Shown: positions 19,039 through 21,804 of the stretch, in pieces | Layout: every line of letters begins with the position of its first letter | Numbering within the stretch: position 1 is the stretch's first letter | Source: a virus | DNA: 21,804 nt | Strand: one strand, 5' to 3' | IMG/VR virus record: IMGVR_UViG_3300017725_000092 | Location: 1-21,804 of that record | The notes under the pieces: model-generated | The model's database searches: none | Told to the model about the DNA's origin: nothing | The model's input: the letters and a program-made list of their open reading frames with translations, nothing else | Made by a program: the position numbers and the translations under genes

Positions 19039-19073
19039 TATTTACATTAGCATTTGTAAAATTTCCATAAATA
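19039..19073. promoter_or_regulatory. Divergent pair of late-like promoter boxes
   Basis: Minus-strand TGTAAATA (19039-19046), 5 bp before the zinc-ribbon ATG at 19033, and plus-strand CATAAATA (19066-19073), 22 bp before the IscA-type ATG at 19096. Extended, the two form a GTATTTA/TAAATAC inverted pair with a 23-bp centre. Confidence 0.5.
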
Positions 19074-19095
19074 CAACAAACGATAACATTGCATT

Positions 19096-19446
19096 ATGGC
19101 TATTTTAACACTGACAAGCACTGCACAGACGCAAATTAAAACACTGTGCGAAAAAAACAGCAAGTATGCTGTTAGATTGGGTATTAAAGGCGGTGGATGT
19201 GCTGGTTTTTCCTATGATTGGAGTTTTGCTGATCAATCACAAATTGAATCAGGAGATGAACTAATCGAAGTTGATGGTGGGAAATTAGTGATAGATACCA
19301 GTAGTGTGATGTTCTTGTTTGGAACTGAGATTGATTACGTTAATGAAGTATTTGGTTCACAGTTTCAAATCAACAATCCAAACACCAAGAGTGCTTGTGG
19401 TTGTGGAGAAAGCATTCAATTTGATATGGATAGAGTAAATGGCTAA
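19096..19446 (+). CDS. IscA/HesB-type iron-sulfur carrier
   Basis: A 116-aa A-type carrier with all three conserved cysteines: Cys35 in KGGGCAGFSYDW and Cys101/Cys103 in SACGCGESIQF, at the usual C-x65-C-x-C spacing. LTSTAQTQIKTL and LVIDTSSVMFLFGTEIDYV are further family segments. A-type carriers hold Fe-S clusters or iron and pass them to apoproteins. HesB-like genes are known auxiliary genes in marine phages. Here a possible client is a phage Fe-S protein outside the window, or host ferredoxin, which would also supply the bilin reductase. No strong ribosome-binding site is seen at the start. The stop overlaps the start of the large fibre gene by 8 nt. Confidence 0.9.
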   Translation: MAILTLTSTAQTQIKTLCEKNSKYAVRLGIKGGGCAGFSYDWSFADQSQIESGDELIEVDGGKLVIDTSSVMFLFGTEIDYVNEVFGSQFQINNPNTKSACGCGESIQFDMDRVNG

Positions 19447-21804
19447 ACAGTTTATTAATATTGGAATAGAAGGGAACGATGGTACTGGTGATAGTATCAG
19501 AGATGCGTTCAATAAATCCAATGAAAACTTTGCAGAGTTATATGCTGTATTTGGACAAGGTGGACAAATAGGTTTCACTTCATTGTCTGATACACCTGAT
19601 CAATTGGGTGCAAACAAAATTCCTGTAACAAACGCGGCTGGTACGGCAATTACAATGAAAGGAATATCTGGTACAGGTATTTCTGTGGACTTTACAGATC
19701 CTAACAATCTTTTACTTACAGTTAATTCAATTGATATCAGCACAGACACTGCACCAGACTTTGGTGGACCATTAAATGCCAATGCTTATGCAATTGGTAA
19801 TGTAGGTATCAGTCAATCAGCAGTAGATGATTTCAACAGCACACACGGAACAAGTATCACTGAAGACGATTTAGTTATCGATAAAGGTTATGCAGATAGA
19901 AGATATCTTAGAAGTTCAGGAGTTGGTGGTGTTGCTGGAGAAGTTAGAATTCGTCCAGAGCCTGCCAATGCAACTGAATACACAAAAACAATTTCTGCCT
20001 ATGTAAGTGGAAATTTAAATATTCCAACACACGGATTCACAACAACATCGAATGGTTTACCTTTTGTTTACAATTCAACTGGAACAGATGCCAACAATGT
20101 TACAAGTGGACAAAATTATTTTATTAGATATATTGATGCTAACACAATTTCTTTACACACATCATCTGCAGAAGCAACCAATGACAATGATGCTACAAGA
20201 ATTAAAATTACAGTATCAGGTGGTACTGGCACACAAACAATAACTGACGGAGCATACAACAGTTCACTTTCAGGAAATTATCTTTCAACTGAAGCAATAC
20301 AAAGAACATCAGCAGTAAGACGTCAAGGTGACACAATGACTGGTGCTCTTTATTTGAATGATCACCCAGGAGATTTAGCAGGAACAGGAACTCCAAATGG
20401 TGCTGACGATTTACAAGCGGCTTCAAAATTTTATGTTGACACAACATCATATGCTTCTACAACAAATTTATTTGTAAGCCAAGATGGTGATGACACAATG
20501 TCAGGAGTACCTGCTGACAAATATGGTAGATCATTGGCATATGCTTACAAAACTCTTTCTAAAGCGGCTCAAAGAGCAGAACAAATTATTGAAACATCTC
20601 CATTTGAAGCAGGACCGTACACGCAAATAATAACTTACGGTAGTGGTTCAGGAAATTCTGTAGTAGCAACACAAGGTATAACTTCACCATCAGGACAAAC
20701 GCAATTAGAATTTTTAATGGCGGCAAACAGACAGTTTATTATTAAAGAAACAATTGCTTACGTAAATGCCACATATCCAAATTTTTCATATGATACAGCA
20801 TTGTGTGAAAGAGATTTAGGATTAATTGCAGATTCTGTGGTTATTGATGTACTGAGTGGTTTAACAGCAAACTTACAATCTATTCAAGCAGGAAAAAGAT
20901 ATTACTCCAGCAACAGTGGATTAAAAGCAATCAATCAACAATCTACTGAAACATTAGGAGCAATTGTATTTGCTCAAAGTTTAGTGGTTAACTTTGTTTT
21001 AACTAACACTGCACCTGGTACTTTATACCAATCTAATGTTACACAAACAATTGATATCACTAAAGTAGTTCCTCAATCAGGAAAAGATTCTGCCAATGCT
21101 AAATTTGAAATTATAAAAGGAATTATCCAAAATTACAATTATATTGTTACAGCAGTAGATGGTAGCACTTACACATTAACAATTTCAAACGGTAACACAG
21201 GTTATGTAGATCAAAACCAACCAACCAACAAAGATTTAGTTCCAGGTAAAATTATAATAGGTAAAACTTCTGGAGCAAAAGGTGAAATAGTTTCTGTAAC
21301 AGCAGGCGGATCAAACGACACTGTTGTGATGTTCTTAAGAGAACCAATTCTATTTTCAGTTGGTGAAGAAATGGAATTTGGTAACAAAGTTAAAAATAAA
21401 CAAATTACAATTAGAGTTGAATCAGGAATTTACAATGAACACTTGCCTATTAAAGTTCCTGCAAACGTATCAATCAAAGGAGATGAATTTAGAAGAACAA
21501 TTATCAGACCACTAGATGCAATTTCACAATCCCCGTGGGCAAATATATATTTCTTTAGAAACACAACTTTCGATGGATTAACTATTGGTACTCAAGAGTA
21601 TGGTTATCACTATGCAAATGATGTAACAAAACCAATTAACACTTCAGTACCTTCAAACGATCCAGCATACAACACAGCCATTAACAACAAAGAAATGGAT
21701 GTGTTCTTAATGAACGATGCTTCTGTGATTAGAAATATTACATTCCAAGCACATGGTGGTTTTGCTGAAGTATTAGATCCAAATGGACAAGTGCTTACAA
21801 AATC
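19439..21804 (+). CDS. Very large tail-fibre/virion structural protein (3' truncated by window)
   Basis: The frame is open from ATG 19439 to the window end (788 codons), so the gene is incomplete. The N-terminus (MAKQFINIGIEGNDGTGDSI followed by RDAFNKSNENFAELY) is the conserved particle-attachment motif of many T4-like phage tail proteins. Then come DLVIDKGYADRRYLRSSG and RRQGDTMTGALYL, tail-fibre repeat motifs, and a DLQAASKFYVDTT segment. Residues ~345-380 (LFVSQDGDDTMSGVPADKYG, then RSLAYAYKTLSKAAQRAEQII) open a pectate-lyase-like right-handed beta-helix domain (ITIRVESGIYNEHLPIKVPA, SIKGDEFRRTIIRP) suited to binding or cutting polysaccharide. It likely contacts the host surface. Overlap with the IscA-type gene implies transcriptional linkage. 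Confidence 0.88.
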   Translation, partial: MAKQFINIGIEGNDGTGDSIRDAFNKSNENFAELYAVFGQGGQIGFTSLSDTPDQLGANKIPVTNAAGTAITMKGISGTGISVDFTDPNNLLLTVNSIDISTDTAPDFGGPLNANAYAIGNVGISQSAVDDFNSTHGTSITEDDLVIDKGYADRRYLRSSGVGGVAGEVRIRPEPANATEYTKTISAYVSGNLNIPTHGFTTTSNGLPFVYNSTGTDANNVTSGQNYFIRYIDANTISLHTSSAEATNDNDATRIKITVSGGTGTQTITDGAYNSSLSGNYLSTEAIQRTSAVRRQGDTMTGALYLNDHPGDLAGTGTPNGADDLQAASKFYVDTTSYASTTNLFVSQDGDDTMSGVPADKYGRSLAYAYKTLSKAAQRAEQIIETSPFEAGPYTQIITYGSGSGNSVVATQGITSPSGQTQLEFLMAANRQFIIKETIAYVNATYPNFSYDTALCERDLGLIADSVVIDVLSGLTANLQSIQAGKRYYSSNSGLKAINQQSTETLGAIVFAQSLVVNFVLTNTAPGTLYQSNVTQTIDITKVVPQSGKDSANAKFEIIKGIIQNYNYIVTAVDGSTYTLTISNGNTGYVDQNQPTNKDLVPGKIIIGKTSGAKGEIVSVTAGGSNDTVVMFLREPILFSVGEEMEFGNKVKNKQITIRVESGIYNEHLPIKVPANVSIKGDEFRRTIIRPLDAISQSPWANIYFFRNTTFDGLTIGTQEYGYHYANDVTKPINTSVPSNDPAYNTAINNKEMDVFLMNDASVIRNITFQAHGGFAEVLDPNGQVLTK

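Noticed and set aside
1-21804. tRNA genes, CRISPR arrays, insertion sequences, attachment sites
   Set aside because: No cloverleaf-like TTCRA segment with matching stems, no regularly spaced repeats, no transposase and no flanking direct repeats were seen. No gene-free stretch exceeds 300 bases.

Overview
The window looks like part of the genome of a T4-like (myovirus-type) marine bacteriophage, most plausibly one infecting SAR11 or another heterotrophic alphaproteobacterium. The DNA is AT-rich, genes are short and tightly packed (often overlapping as ATGA or TAATG), and the content mixes replication and repair genes, phage-carried host-type metabolic genes and tail-fibre genes. Two promoter classes are visible: sigma70-type promoters (TTGACT/A, 16-18 bp, TATAAT-like) before early or middle genes, and T4-late-like boxes (consensus close to TATAAATA) before genes expected late. 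The taxonomic statement is inference from gene content; no terminase, capsid or polymerase gene is in the window.

Layout. 1-565: 3' part of a ferredoxin-dependent bilin reductase of the marine-phage PcyX/PebS type, cut by the window edge. 605-1856: small protein, zincin-type metalloprotease, ClpP-type protease. 1887-2069: small minus-strand gene. 2101-3590: sigma70-driven small-gene block containing phage ribosomal protein bS21, small membrane proteins, a winged-helix-like protein ending at a UUCG-loop terminator, and a DUF2061 membrane protein. 3621-5307: ParB/Srx-fold protein directly abutting an HNH endonuclease. 5341-7329: two transcription units with near-duplicate promoter/leader cassettes, the second encoding an AAA+ ATPase. 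7333-12003: a long overlapping operon starting with a 43-aa membrane peptide and an ATP-dependent DNA ligase, then a SET-domain protein, coiled-coil and membrane proteins, a 2OG-Fe(II) oxygenase and a 24-aa membrane micro-ORF. 12037-14061: late-type genes including a tail/fibre-like structural protein. 14058-16904: a divergent pair, then a QueD-like pterin enzyme, a glycosyltransferase and a second 2OG oxygenase. 16941-18745: UV-damage endonuclease, Fe/Mn superoxide dismutase, small membrane protein. 18746-19446: zinc-ribbon protein (minus) divergent from an IscA/HesB Fe-S carrier. 19439-end: a very large tail-fibre-like protein running off the window.

Themes. Several products act in redox, iron or light biology (bilin reductase, SOD, IscA-type carrier, two Fe(II) oxygenases), and others act on DNA damage and joining (UvdE, ligase, AAA+, HNH). 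The most notable non-gene signals are: start codons lying at or next to the predicted transcription start for both promoter classes; short inverted repeats that contain late boxes and end at the start codon; a duplicated promoter-leader cassette; and apparent complete absence of the words GCWGC and GCGC, with nearly every Ala-Ala pair written GCG-GCN.
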